From the NCBI RefSeq assembly GCF_902459555.1, contig NZ_CABPSM010000009.1:1-64000 (forward strand): DNA of 64,000 nt, given 5' to 3'. Below the pieces are notes generated by a model. That model was not told where the DNA came from, did no database searches, and saw only the letters and a program-made list of their open reading frames with translations. This document shows positions 10,250 through 19,624 of this stretch, piece after piece. The stretch's first letter is position 1. Each line of letters begins with the position of its first letter. The translations under genes were made by a program, and so were the position numbers. The DNA is from Pandoraea horticolens. GTDB lineage: Bacteria; Pseudomonadota; Gammaproteobacteria; Burkholderiales; Burkholderiaceae.

Positions 10250-10546
10250 CTTGTTGGCCTCTCCGGTCGCGAGCGTGCGGGTGGGAAAGCCTGAAGGATA
10301 AGCCAATCGTGTGCCGCACACGAGAAAAAGAGGCAAGCCCGCGCACCGCATGGCGTGAAGCAAGGCCTTGCGACGGATGTGCGAGAGCGTGCCAAAGGGT
10401 GAGCTGGATCGCCATGCAACGCCACACCATGTCCACAACGTTGCGCGTCGATCCGGTTCTCGCGAAGTCCCCCAGGTGAGGCTCAAGCCCTCCCGCCGTG
10501 GGGCGGCGGGGGGCAGTCCGACATGACCTGTCAGACCGTCAATGCA
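10250..10546. other. intergenic region between hutC and porin, with GC hairpin
   Basis: No gene is supported in these 297 bases. A short stem CCCGCCG (10492-10498)/CGGCGGG (10504-10510) lies 37 bases after the porin stop on the minus strand and could act as its terminator, but it lacks a T-run. The hutC promoter must lie in the left part. Confidence 0.4.
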
Positions 10547-11755
10547 TCAGAACGTCTGGCGGATACCGATGCGAACGATGGTCTGCGTCGCTGTGGCCGA
10601 CGAGATGCCGTTGCCCACGTCGCCGACCGACGCCGTGGCCGCGACCACGTTGCCGAACGTGTCGAGCGTGCTGCCCGACGCCTTTTGATAGCCAACCAGC
10701 CCATACAGCGACGTGCGCTTGGACAGGGCGTAGTACGTGGCCAGATTGACTTGGTGATACTTCGGACCCGAGGTCCCCTTTACATCGCTGCCTTGCGTGA
10801 AGTTGTAGGCAGCGGCCAGACGCACGGCAGGCGTCAACTGATACGCCACCGTGGCGCCGATGGAGTTGAACGTGAAGCTGCTGGCGAACGTCGAGAGCGC
10901 GCCCGGCGTGTACTGCACATTGCCGTACGAGATGCCGACCTGGGTGGCGCCGAACGAGTACGTACCGGCAGCGGCGATGATGCGCTGGCTGGCCGCCGAG
11001 GCGAAGCCTTCGTTGATCGACGAGGCGAACGTGCCGTCATACGCGCCGCTCCAGGTGCTCGACGACGTGCCGTACGCGTTGGTGGCTTGCAAATAGCCCA
11101 CCCCCAAGGCGAGCGGGCCGTTGGCGTATTGGCCGCCGAAGCCCCAGGCGTTCTGATTCTTCACGCTGCCCGGCTGACCGCCGAAGCCGTAGATCGCGCC
11201 GAACTGGAAGCCGCTGTAGACCGGGCTGGCCCATTTCACCGAATTGTTCACGCGCGCCTGGTTGTCGATGTTGTCGATATCGCCAGGGTGTGCGCCCATG
11301 CCGGTCACGAACGTGCCAGCGCTGATCGAGCCGACGTAATCGACGATCGGGTCGTACTGACGGCCGAACGTGAGCTTACCGAGCGTGGCGCTTTGCAACC
11401 CCATCCACGATTGACGGCCAAATTGGCGGTTGCCTTGGCCCGATTGTCCCGTGCCGATATTGAAGCCGTTTTCCAACTGGAAAATGGCCGAGTTGCCACC
11501 TCCCAGATCTTCCGAACCCTTCAGGCCCCAACGGTCGCCCGACCACGTACCGCTCGCAAAGCCCCAGTTCGAGCCGTTGGTGTAATTGATCGGCGCGCCA
11601 ACGCCACCCTTGCTGTTGGCTGTGCGCTGACCACTCGTGTAACCCACGCCGGCGTCGACAATGCCGTACAGGGTCACGCTGCTTTGCGCGTGGACCGGAA
11701 CCATATAACCGGCCAGACCGCCAAGACCGAGTGTAGCGAGAAGAATACGTTTCAT
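10547..11755 (-). CDS. Gram-negative porin (Burkholderia OmpC-like family)
   Basis: Outer-membrane general-diffusion porin of 402 residues. Signal peptide MKRILLATLGLGGLAGYMVP..HA, then SSVTLYGIVDAGVGY, the classic first strand of beta-proteobacterial porins. DRWGLKGSEDLGGGNSAIFQLE and FGRQ..GL..ATLGKLTFGRQYD follow, and the chain ends in an aromatic residue (RQTF) as needed for Bam-dependent insertion. The ATG at 11755 precedes the signal peptide. It lies 98 bp downstream of the LOG gene in the same direction, but probably has its own promoter in the AT-rich leader at 11757-11785. Confidence 0.93.
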   Translation of the reverse strand: MKRILLATLGLGGLAGYMVPVHAQSSVTLYGIVDAGVGYTSGQRTANSKGGVGAPINYTNGSNWGFASGTWSGDRWGLKGSEDLGGGNSAIFQLENGFNIGTGQSGQGNRQFGRQSWMGLQSATLGKLTFGRQYDPIVDYVGSISAGTFVTGMGAHPGDIDNIDNQARVNNSVKWASPVYSGFQFGAIYGFGGQPGSVKNQNAWGFGGQYANGPLALGVGYLQATNAYGTSSSTWSGAYDGTFASSINEGFASAASQRIIAAAGTYSFGATQVGISYGNVQYTPGALSTFASSFTFNSIGATVAYQLTPAVRLAAAYNFTQGSDVKGTSGPKYHQVNLATYYALSKRTSLYGLVGYQKASGSTLDTFGNVVAATASVGDVGNGISSATATQTIVRIGIRQTF

Positions 11756-11853
11756 AATATTAGTAATCCTAAATATATATGACAGAGACACCACGAAAAC
11801 GCACCGGCAGTTCCCCCGGTGTGGGTCGGGAATTCGGAGACTGCCGGCGTGGC

Positions 11854-12450
11854 TTACCGGAGGGGGGCACCTCCGGGAAGTCCGGTGACGCTTAGCCAGG
11901 TGGCGACAGCCACGACCAGTGCGTCGATATCGTCGAAGTTCTCGACGCCTGGCACGCACGGCGCGTCGAGCACGGTGAAGACCGGTTTGTGCCATTGCAG
12001 GCCCAACGCGATTTCCGAGAGCGTGCCAAGCCCGCCGCCCACAGCCACGAGGCACACCGACGCACGGGCGATGAGCGCGTTGCGCGTGATGCCGAGTCCG
12101 GTAGGTAGCGCCACGCTCAGGTGGGGGTTGGCGTCGGCGGCGTGATCCTCTGGCAACAGGCCGATCACGATGCCGCCGGCCGACGCCGCGCCGGCCGATG
12201 CGGCCTCCATCACGCCGCCCTTGCCGCCGCACACCAACGAAACGCCTGCTGTGGCAAGCGCTTCGCCGATGCACTGCGCCGCATAGCACTGCGCCGGGGA
12301 GGCTTCGCGCGGGCCGATCAGGCCGACGGGCGTCACATGACGTGAAGCGCCTGCCTGCCGGGCGGCGAGTTGGTCGAGGGCTTGGCGGGCCGCAGCCGAC
12401 CACTCATTGAGGATGACGCCGTACAAGACACTCTCCGAGAGCGAGCACAC
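11854..12450 (-). CDS. LOG/TIGR00725-type nucleotide-binding protein
   Basis: 198-residue Rossmann-like protein of the lysine-decarboxylase-like (LOG/SLOG) superfamily. The phosphate-binding motifs GGKGGVMEAAS and GGGLGTLSE are clear. Relatives hydrolyse or sense nucleotides (cytokinin riboside phosphoribohydrolases, SLOG sensors); the substrate here is unknown. The reading frame opens with GTG at 12450 and overlaps the upstream permease gene by 47 bp; later in-frame starts are weak, so the true N-terminus is uncertain. The overlap implies co-translation with the ABC importer genes. Confidence 0.75.
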   Translation of the reverse strand: MCSLSESVLYGVILNEWSAAARQALDQLAARQAGASRHVTPVGLIGPREASPAQCYAAQCIGEALATAGVSLVCGGKGGVMEAASAGAASAGGIVIGLLPEDHAADANPHLSVALPTGLGITRNALIARASVCLVAVGGGLGTLSEIALGLQWHKPVFTVLDAPCVPGVENFDDIDALVVAVATWLSVTGLPGGAPLR

Positions 12451-13291
12451 CGCTGCATACCGCCATCAAGACGAGCGACAGCGCGGCGGCCTGGGGAAAA
12501 TCCGTTTGCCCGTCCGACATCTTCAGGAACATGAGCAACGGCAGGATATTGATCTGAGTACCGGCCAGCGCGAGCGCAGTGCCGTATGTCCCCATGGCAA
12601 TCGCGGTGACGAGACACCACGCGGCGGCCAGCGTCGGCCACAGTTCGCGCAGCGCGACGTCGACCATCGCACGCAACGGCGTAGCGCCCAGCGTGAGCGC
12701 GGCTTCGATGGGGCGGCGGTCCAGATTGGCAATCGCCGGGTAGACCATGAGCGCTACCCGGGGAATCAGGTAATAAGCGTAAGCAGCGATCAGCCCTGGG
12801 GCCGTGTAGATCAGCGCGCCGACACGGACCGGATCGGCACCGAGCGAGGCGAGCGTGAGCGTCACGAACCCCGACCGGCCGAACGCGAGAATGAAACCGT
12901 AAGCGATCACGAGTCCGGAGAACGCGAGTGGCACGCCCATTGCCGCGAGCCAGATACGGCGGCGGCGCAGCGTCTGACGAGCGAGCGTGACGGCGATCAG
13001 CGCACCCACGATCAGCGACGCAGTGCCGGCACCGACCGCCAGGGCCAGTGAGTTGACGAAGGCGTCGCGCACCAGCCGGTCGAGGGCGATGGCGGCGAAG
13101 GCCTCGCCATGGTCTTCGAACGCCGCGACGATCAGCGAGGCGAGCGGCAGCCCGAAGCCGAGGGCGAGCATCGCTGCCGCAGGCAGGCCGCCGAAGCGGC
13201 GTACCCAGCCGCGCGGCGTGTATGCAGATTTGGCGCGCTGCGCCGCGTTTGGCTCGATCGGCCCGACCGGATGGGCACGCACTGGCGTCAT
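12404..13291 (-). CDS. ABC transporter permease (second subunit of importer)
   Basis: Inner-membrane permease of 295 residues with six predicted hydrophobic segments and the EAA-loop-like stretch EAALTLGATPLRAMVDVALREL typical of binding-protein-dependent importers of the iron/2-aminoethylphosphonate/spermidine type. ATG 13291 begins 12 bp after the binding-protein stop. Together with the permease at 15526-16425, the ATPase and the binding protein it makes a complete importer in the order permease-ATPase-SBP-permease. The substrate is not known. Confidence 0.85.
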   Translation of the reverse strand: MTPVRAHPVGPIEPNAAQRAKSAYTPRGWVRRFGGLPAAAMLALGFGLPLASLIVAAFEDHGEAFAAIALDRLVRDAFVNSLALAVGAGTASLIVGALIAVTLARQTLRRRRIWLAAMGVPLAFSGLVIAYGFILAFGRSGFVTLTLASLGADPVRVGALIYTAPGLIAAYAYYLIPRVALMVYPAIANLDRRPIEAALTLGATPLRAMVDVALRELWPTLAAAWCLVTAIAMGTYGTALALAGTQINILPLLMFLKMSDGQTDFPQAAALSLVLMAVCSGVLALGECLVRRHPQ

Positions 13292-13302
13292 GATGCGCGA
13301 TC

Positions 13303-14433
13303 TCACTTGGCGAGCACGGCGGCCGACCACAGACGATCGACTTCCGCCTTTTGCGCAGCAGCGCGGGCAACGTCCAGCGGGCGGACTTGCGGAGCGTCGG
13401 GCATTCGGGCGCGCATCTCGGCCGAGAGCGGCACGCCGGGCACGGCCGGGCGCACGTAGCCTTGAGCGAAGAGCGCCTGACCGACCGGGCTCATGATCAG
13501 GTTCAGCCAGAGCTTGGCGGCATCCGGGTTCGGACCATTCTTGACGAGACTGATGGCGTACGGGGCCGACACGCTGGCTTCCTTCGGAATCACGACTTGT
13601 GCGGCGTCGCCCATGCCGTCGGTGTACTTGGCCTTCAGACCGTCGTTTTCGTAGCCGATGAGAATCGGAATTTCACCTTTGACGAACTTCGCGTACGGCG
13701 TGGTGCCTTCCACTCGCATCACGTTGCCGGCATCGCGCAGCTTGCCGAAGAAGTCCGCACCCGGCTTCGGGTTGTCGACGTTCCCCCCGAAGGCGTACGC
13801 AGCGGCGAATACGGCTACCTGACCCTGACCGGTCGAGCGCGGGTCGAGATAGACCACGGCGTTCTTGTACTCGGGCTTGAGAAGATCCGCCCACGACTGC
13901 GGCACATGCTTGACGAGCTTTGTATTCACGAGGAACGCGATGTTCAGCGAGTGGATCGTGAACCAGCGGCCGTCGTTGTCGCGGAAGACCTTCGGCAGTG
14001 CGTCGAAGTTGATCGGCTTGAACGGCGCGACGACATCCTTCTGCACGGCGTCGAGTGCCGAAGCCGCGAAGTAGTAAGCCGTGTCGGCCTGAGGGCGGCG
14101 GCGCGACTTGTCGAGTGCCACCACGGTCGCGGCGGAGCCGATGTCGTTGTACGTGATCTCGACCTTCGGATAGCGCTTACGGAATTCAGCGAACAACGCC
14201 TTCCAGTTGGCCCATTCCGGACCGGTGTCGAACGACACTACCAGACCTTCTTCGGCGGCCTTGGCGTACAGGTCGGCTTCGCCGGGATAAAGCGGTGCGG
14301 CGACCGTGCCGGAGGCGCCTGTTTGTGCGAAGGCGGTGCCTGCGGCGCCTGCAAGCAGCGCGAAAGAGACGGCTAGGGTGGCCAACGACGGAAGAGCGGC
14401 GCGCGAGCGCAGGAAAGCGGCGGGGTGAATCAT
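13303..14433 (-). CDS. ABC transporter periplasmic binding protein (family 1/6, Fe/AEP/polyamine type)
   Basis: 376-residue binding protein with a long signal peptide (MIHPAAFLRSR..FALLAGAAGTAFAQ). Mature sequence: LVVSFDTGPEWANWKALFAEF, then a helical/hinge pattern of the FbpA/PotD/PhnS class (YLDPRSTGQGQ, IPILIGYENDG). ATG 14433 is preferred over 14439 because GGAG sits 8 nt before it and only 2 nt before the other. It lies between the ATPase gene and the second permease. Candidate substrates are ferric iron, phosphonates or amino-acid-like compounds; the D-threonine-aldolase-like gene nearby weakly favours the last. Confidence 0.85.
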   Translation of the reverse strand: MIHPAAFLRSRAALPSLATLAVSFALLAGAAGTAFAQTGASGTVAAPLYPGEADLYAKAAEEGLVVSFDTGPEWANWKALFAEFRKRYPKVEITYNDIGSAATVVALDKSRRRPQADTAYYFAASALDAVQKDVVAPFKPINFDALPKVFRDNDGRWFTIHSLNIAFLVNTKLVKHVPQSWADLLKPEYKNAVVYLDPRSTGQGQVAVFAAAYAFGGNVDNPKPGADFFGKLRDAGNVMRVEGTTPYAKFVKGEIPILIGYENDGLKAKYTDGMGDAAQVVIPKEASVSAPYAISLVKNGPNPDAAKLWLNLIMSPVGQALFAQGYVRPAVPGVPLSAEMRARMPDAPQVRPLDVARAAAQKAEVDRLWSAAVLAK

Positions 14434-14491
14434 CGACATAGCTCCATCAGGGGCATGAGGTAAGAAGGTCAGCAATTCGGCGGATTGCGCA

Positions 14492-15529
14492 TCAGTTCAC
14501 GGGTGGCGGCAGGACGCGAAGATGCTCGGGGGCCAGCGCAATGGCCAGCGTGGCCGGTGTGCGGCTCTCGCCGAGCAACGGCGTTGCCGCTCCATCGGGC
14601 AGGAAATCGAAGCGGCACGAGGCCCCGAAGAAGCGAACCGCACCGGGACGCCCGTCCAAACGGTTCACGGTGCCCACCGGCGGATCGCATTGAATGTGTT
14701 CGGGTCGCACGAGCAGCGAGACGGCGCACCCCGGCCGCCACGCGCCGGTATCTGCGTGCAACTCGGCAAAGCCGACGTCGACCATACCGAGGCGCGTCAC
14801 GCGCGCAGGCAAGACGGTCGACAAACCGGTGAAGCCCGCGACCGTGGCACAGGCAGGTGCGTCATACAGCCGCTGCGGCGTATCGATCTGCAACAGGCGT
14901 CCGTTGTCGATCACGGCCACGCGATCGGCCAGACTCAGGGCTTCGTCGCGATCGTGCGTGACGATGAGTGTCGTGGCGCCGCTGGCTTGTTGCAGTGTGC
15001 GGATTTCGTCGCGCAACTGTTGCCGGATGCCGGCGTCGAGCGCGGCAAGCGGCTCGTCGAGCAGCAGCACACGCGGCGAGACGGCGAGTGCGCGAGCCAG
15101 CGCCACGCGTTGCTGCTGTCCACCCGAGAGCGACATGGGGCGGCGCGCGGCGAGGTCGGCGAGCCCGACGCGGTCCAGCATGTCGAGCGCCGCGCGCTCG
15201 CGCTCGGCGGTCTTCACGCCGCGCATGCGCAGGCCGTAAGCCACATTTTCGGCAACGCTCAGATGCGGGAACAGCGCGTATTGCTGAAACACCATGCCGA
15301 CGTGGCGGCGCCACACGGGCACGCCTGCGACGTCTTCGCCGCCGATGGCGATGCGCCCGTGATAGCCGTCGAGCAGACCGGCGACCAGCCGCAGCACCGT
15401 CGACTTGCCCGAGCCGCTGCGGCCCATGACCGCCAGTAATTCGCCCTGGCGCGCTTGCACGCTGACATCGTCAAGCCCCTGGGCCGCACCGGGGTAACGG
15501 AAGCTGACGTTTTCGAGAGTAAGACTCAT
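14492..15529 (-). CDS. ABC transporter ATP-binding protein
   Basis: 345-residue ATPase. Walker A GRSGSGKST near residue 36, Q-loop FQQYALFPHLSV, signature LSGGQQQRVALARAL, Walker B VLLLDEPLAALD and switch histidine IVTHDRDEA are all intact. A C-terminal TOBE-like regulatory domain follows (VSLLVRPEHIQCDP), as in iron, polyamine and phosphonate importers. Its ATG overlaps the upstream permease stop (ATGA), showing translational coupling. Confidence 0.93.
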   Translation of the reverse strand: MSLTLENVSFRYPGAAQGLDDVSVQARQGELLAVMGRSGSGKSTVLRLVAGLLDGYHGRIAIGGEDVAGVPVWRRHVGMVFQQYALFPHLSVAENVAYGLRMRGVKTAERERAALDMLDRVGLADLAARRPMSLSGGQQQRVALARALAVSPRVLLLDEPLAALDAGIRQQLRDEIRTLQQASGATTLIVTHDRDEALSLADRVAVIDNGRLLQIDTPQRLYDAPACATVAGFTGLSTVLPARVTRLGMVDVGFAELHADTGAWRPGCAVSLLVRPEHIQCDPPVGTVNRLDGRPGAVRFFGASCRFDFLPDGAATPLLGESRTPATLAIALAPEHLRVLPPPVN

Positions 15530-16425
15530 GAACTGACCTTCTGGCGGGAAGCGGCAACGATCGACATGCCGGTCGCGGCGAGCGCGAGCACCAGCAGCAC
15601 GACGGTGGCGGCGCAGGCGAAACCGGTCGCACCGTAGAACGCCTGCAGCAACACCACCGGATAGTTGCGATGGCGGAAACCCGCGATGAGATTGGAAATC
15701 TGAAACTCGCCGATGGACAATGCCGCGACCATCACCAGCCCGGCCACCAGACTGTGCGTGAGGTTCGGCACCGCAATGGTCGCGAACTGACGCCACGGCG
15801 ATGCGCCCAGCGTGGCGGCGCAATCCTCGAGCTTTGCGATGTCGAGATGGCGCAGATCGGCGAGCAGCGTTTGGGTGAGGTACGGCAGCGTAAGCACGGC
15901 GTGCGCCAGTACGAGCAGCCAGAGCGAGCCCAGCCAGGGCAGCGTGTCGCCGCTGAACACCGCGATATAGCCGAAGCCGAGCGTCAGCGCGGGCACGGCC
16001 ACCGGCATTAACGTCACCAGCCGGGCGATGGCCCCGCGTGCGTGACGGGCGCGGTGATGCAGCGTGTAGGCGAGCGGCAGCCCCACGACAGCGGTCACCG
16101 CGCAGCAACTCAGCGCCACGATGAGGCTGGTGGAAAACGCACGGCGAAACGACGGATCGCCGGCGAGTTCACCGAACCAGTGGCCTGTGACGCCGGCCGG
16201 CAGCACGGTGTTGGTCCACGTCTGGCCGAACGCGCCGATCAGCAGCAACAGCACCGGCAGGCACAGATAGATCAGGAAAAGGGCGGCAACGATTCGCACG
16301 ATCCAGACCAGCGCGCCGCTGCGCGTGCGCTGCGGCGAATGCCCCGTCACACCTGCCTCGGCGGGGGTTGGGCTGTGCCGGGGGGGCACAGTTGGGGCGA
16401 AGCGGTCGGCTTGGACGTCGGACAT
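15526..16425 (-). CDS. ABC transporter permease (first subunit of importer)
   Basis: 299-residue inner-membrane permease, first gene of the importer operon. It has a 45-residue cytoplasmic Pro/Arg-rich leader, then six hydrophobic segments and an EAA-loop region (LEDCAATLGASPWRQFATIAVP). ATG 16425 (AGG upstream) gives MSDVQADRF; a longer frame to 16530 has no support. A divergent LysR gene starts 255 bp away and is the likely regulator. Confidence 0.85.
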   Translation of the reverse strand: MSDVQADRFAPTVPPRHSPTPAEAGVTGHSPQRTRSGALVWIVRIVAALFLIYLCLPVLLLLIGAFGQTWTNTVLPAGVTGHWFGELAGDPSFRRAFSTSLIVALSCCAVTAVVGLPLAYTLHHRARHARGAIARLVTLMPVAVPALTLGFGYIAVFSGDTLPWLGSLWLLVLAHAVLTLPYLTQTLLADLRHLDIAKLEDCAATLGASPWRQFATIAVPNLTHSLVAGLVMVAALSIGEFQISNLIAGFRHRNYPVVLLQAFYGATGFACAATVVLLVLALAATGMSIVAASRQKVSS

Positions 16426-16679
16426 CTGGGAAACCTGAGCGGCATACGGCAACAAAATCGCTGGAATCGTCCGGAGGTCTTGCCATCCCTTGCGGGGGAC
16501 GGCCGGCAGCCGGATCGACATTGGCCGCAAGTTTCGTGCTCTGACATGTCATCGTCATGAAGAAAACACACAAATCGGGCATCGTGCTGTGCGGAACTGG
16601 AACAGTTGGCGGCCTTGCGCCAGTGGCCGCCATCTCATGCATTTTTCACGTTACCCCCCACGTCCTTCTTACGTCTGCG

Positions 16680-17576
16680 ATGCGCCATTGCTATCCCAAC
16701 GTTGCCGAATTGCTCGCGTTCACCAGTGCCGCGAGACACCTGAATTTCTCTCGTACCGCCCGCGAACTAGGGCTGACCCCCAGTGCCGTCAGCCGTCAGA
16801 TTGCGGCGTTGGAGACCTTGGTCGGTACGCCGTTGTTCGTTCGCGAGGGGCGCAATCTCACCCTCACCGACGCGGGGCGCCGCTATCACGAGCGCGTGGC
16901 CGAACCGCTTCGCGAGATTGGCAACGCGTCGCTGGAGTTGATGACGTCACGAGGGGAGAGCGATTTGCTCACGATCGCGAGCGTGCCGACGTTCACGACG
17001 AAATGGCTGATCCCGCGCCTGCCCGATTTTCTGGCGAGAACACCGGGCGTGACGCTCAGCTTCAGCCGTCATCTGTCTCACGGCGACGCGTTTCCCTTCA
17101 CGCTGGACGCCGCCGTGCGGTACGGCGATGGCACTTGGGAAGGGGTGGTGAGCGACTATGTCGATGGACGCTGGTTTGTGCCGGTCTGTGCGCCGGCGTT
17201 CCTCGCGCGCTATCCGCTTAACCATGTGGCTGACATTGCGCGTGCCCCGAGGCTGGTGCACAGCCAGGCCGAAGAGGTCTGGGGCACATGGGAGGCTCGT
17301 TACGGCGTGGCGCCGCGCGCACAACGTCCGGGGCCGCGCTTCGAACAGTATTCGGTGTTGCTGCAGGCGGCGGAAGCGAGCATGGGCGTGGGACTGGTGC
17401 CGGCGTTTCTCGCTCGTGAGGCGGTGGCGGCGGGACGCCTCGCCGAGCCGGTCGATGCTGGGGTTGACGTGCCGCTTCACGGCCATTACCTGTGTTATCC
17501 GCGAGAACGGCTGCAACGGCGCACCGCACTGCAACAGTTCCGAGAGTGGATGCTGGCTCAGGCGGTGCAAGGATAG
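16680..17576 (+). CDS. LysR family regulator (GcvA-like)
   Basis: 298-residue LysR regulator, divergent from the ABC importer operon and so a candidate regulator of it. HTH near residues 10-50 (LLAFTSAARHLNFSRTAREL, LTPSAVSRQIAALE). The C-terminal domain has GcvA-like features (FTTKWLIPRLPDF, AVRYGDGTW, GVGLVPAFLA). ATG 16680 fits family length; 41 extra residues upstream in frame look non-coding. Confidence 0.88.
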   Translation: MRHCYPNVAELLAFTSAARHLNFSRTARELGLTPSAVSRQIAALETLVGTPLFVREGRNLTLTDAGRRYHERVAEPLREIGNASLELMTSRGESDLLTIASVPTFTTKWLIPRLPDFLARTPGVTLSFSRHLSHGDAFPFTLDAAVRYGDGTWEGVVSDYVDGRWFVPVCAPAFLARYPLNHVADIARAPRLVHSQAEEVWGTWEARYGVAPRAQRPGPRFEQYSVLLQAAEASMGVGLVPAFLAREAVAAGRLAEPVDAGVDVPLHGHYLCYPRERLQRRTALQQFREWMLAQAVQG

Positions 17577-17661
17577 GGAAGACGCCGCGTCAATCGATGC
17601 GTTTCCGGTGACTCCCTGTCGCAGGGTTCGCCGCCATGCGGTGAGCGCCGATACCCGGGGA

Positions 17662-18819
17662 TTACCAGCCGTGCAATCGCGGCCAGACCGCCGGATCGCC
17701 ATCCGGAACGATGGCGTGATACTCGGGGAATTGCGCGCCCGTCGCACAGGCGTGGTTCGGCATGATGCGCAGCAGGGTGCCAATGGGGAAGCGCGCGACG
17801 ATGTCGGCGTCCGGCTCCCGGTCGCGAGACAGAATGCCGTGTTCCTGATTGGCGCCGCTTAGCGTATAGCCGGGCACGATGCTGCCGTCGATGCGGCACA
17901 CCTGCCCATAGCCGAAGTCGCGTTTCTGCTTGTGCGTGCCCCGGTCGCGGCTCATGGCCATCCAGCCGGCGTCGACAATCGCCCAGCCTTTTTCCGCCTG
18001 ATGACCGATTACCGTGGTCAGCACGCTCAACGCCAGTTCGCCGGTCGTGCAGACCCCCACGTTGTGCATGACGAGATCGAAGAACACGTACACGCCCGCG
18101 CGCACTTCGGTCACCCCCTCGAGGTGTGCCGCAGCGAGTGCTGTCGGGGTCGAGCCGACGCTCACCACCGGGCACGGCAGGCCGGCATCGCGTAGGCGCG
18201 TGGCTGCGCGCACACACCCGGCGCGCTCCTGTTCCGCGACGGCGGCAAGCGCTTCGGCCGTGTCGAAGTCATAGCTGGAGCCCGCATGCGTCATGACGCC
18301 GCCCAGTGTCGCGCCGCCCTCGTGGAGCACGCGTGCGACGTCCAGCAACGCGTCTTCTTCGGGACGGATGCCCGAGCGGTGCCCGTCGGTATCGATCTCG
18401 ATCCACACGTCGAAGGTCTCGCCGAACTCGGCGCCGAAAGCCACGATGGCCTGCGCGGACGCCACGCTGTCCGTGACGATCTTCAGGTCGCAACCGCGAC
18501 GCCGCAGCGCAAGGGCGGCCGGCAGCTTGCTGGCGACCATCCCGACTGCGTAGAGGATATCCGTCACGCCATCGTCGAAGAAGCGCGCGGCTTCCTTGAG
18601 CGTCGAGACGGTAATGCCCGTGGCGCCTGCGTCGATCTGTGCGCGGGCTACCTCCACGCATTTGCTGGTTTTCACGTGGGGTCGAAAGCGCACGCCCAAT
18701 GTGTCCATGCGCGACTGCATGCGATGAATGTTGTGCAGCATGCGCGGCACGTCGATCACGGCAGCCGGGGTTTCCAGCGTTTGCAACGAGGTCAGCGAAA
18801 CATTCCGTATCGAGGTCAT
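17662..18819 (-). CDS. D-threonine aldolase/D-serine dehydratase-like PLP enzyme (alanine racemase fold)
   Basis: 385-residue fold-type III PLP enzyme. The PLP lysine lies in RPHVKTSK near residue 46. The C-terminal segment PNHACATG supplies the His/Cys metal ligands typical of the D-threonine aldolase/DSD1 branch. Such enzymes act on beta-hydroxy D-amino acids, by aldol cleavage or dehydration. ATG 18819 starts 12 bp after the HAD stop, so the two form an operon. It may process what the neighbouring importer brings in; that is inferred from neighbourhood only. Confidence 0.85.
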   Translation of the reverse strand: MTSIRNVSLTSLQTLETPAAVIDVPRMLHNIHRMQSRMDTLGVRFRPHVKTSKCVEVARAQIDAGATGITVSTLKEAARFFDDGVTDILYAVGMVASKLPAALALRRRGCDLKIVTDSVASAQAIVAFGAEFGETFDVWIEIDTDGHRSGIRPEEDALLDVARVLHEGGATLGGVMTHAGSSYDFDTAEALAAVAEQERAGCVRAATRLRDAGLPCPVVSVGSTPTALAAAHLEGVTEVRAGVYVFFDLVMHNVGVCTTGELALSVLTTVIGHQAEKGWAIVDAGWMAMSRDRGTHKQKRDFGYGQVCRIDGSIVPGYTLSGANQEHGILSRDREPDADIVARFPIGTLLRIMPNHACATGAQFPEYHAIVPDGDPAVWPRLHGW

Positions 18820-18830
18820 GGTGATTGTGC

Positions 18831-19496
18831 TCAGGCTGTCTTGTGAAAGTCGCGAAGCCACGCGAGCGCCGGTTCAAGCGTGGGCGCTTCTTTGTCGGGC
18901 GCGGGAGCACCCTCGGGACGCGACAGCCCGACGCGGTTGTGCCAGAACGTGCGCATTCCTACGGCCGACGTACCGAAGAGGTCGTAGCCCGAGCCGGCGA
19001 TAAACGCAGCGTCGGCCGCGTCCACGCCCAGCCGATCGAGCGCGAGACGGTACGGTCGCGGATCGGGTTTGTAGAATCCGGCTTCTTCCGACGTCACCAC
19101 GACATCCCAGTCGACACCAAGCAATGCCGCCGCTTGGTGTCCGAGCGTCTTCGAACAGTTGGTGACGACGGCGAGCTTGCAGTGTGGGCGCAACGACTGA
19201 AGCAGTTCGCGGGCGCCGTCCCACGCAGGCAGCGTCAGCCACTCGGCTTCGAGGGCTTGCGGTGCCGACGGCGGCAACCCGACGTGTGCCGCAGACTCGC
19301 GCACCAGTTGCTCGTAGCTCACATAGGCGCCGCAACCATAGGTACGCCGCAGATATTCGGCTCGCCAGGTGCGCCCGGCAGTCTCGCTACCGGCCGCGCG
19401 ATTCCATACGATCCACGAATCGAGAAGTGCGGTAAGCAAATCGAAGAGAACGGCACGCGGCCAGGCGGCATCGTGCGTGGGAGCAGCGTCGGACAT
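18831..19496 (-). CDS. HAD-superfamily hydrolase (haloacid dehalogenase type II-like)
   Basis: 221-residue HAD hydrolase. Motif I is AVLFDLLTALLDSW: the nucleophile Asp is present, but the +2 acid of phosphatases is Leu, as in haloacid-dehalogenase-like members. Motif II TNCS, motif III lysine in FYKPDPRPY and motif IV IAGSGYD follow, though motif IV has few acids. ATG 19496 gives MSDAAPTHD. It precedes the D-threonine-aldolase-like gene and is divergent from a LysR gene starting at 19625. The real substrate is unknown. Confidence 0.82.
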   Translation of the reverse strand: MSDAAPTHDAAWPRAVLFDLLTALLDSWIVWNRAAGSETAGRTWRAEYLRRTYGCGAYVSYEQLVRESAAHVGLPPSAPQALEAEWLTLPAWDGARELLQSLRPHCKLAVVTNCSKTLGHQAAALLGVDWDVVVTSEEAGFYKPDPRPYRLALDRLGVDAADAAFIAGSGYDLFGTSAVGMRTFWHNRVGLSRPEGAPAPDKEAPTLEPALAWLRDFHKTA

Positions 19497-19624
19497 GGGG
19501 CCTTTGTCGTTGTGGTTTGGCGAGATGGCGGGACGGCACGGGGCCGTCGCCACAGGAGGGAGTGTAGGAAGGATGGGGCGTGCCGTGGTTAAATGACGCG
19601 ACATCAAACATTAAGCTCAGGTTA

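Noticed and set aside
10523-11782. Long plus-strand frame opposite the porin
   Set aside because: Arg/Ala/Val-rich antisense composition, no motifs; the porin on the other strand is certain.
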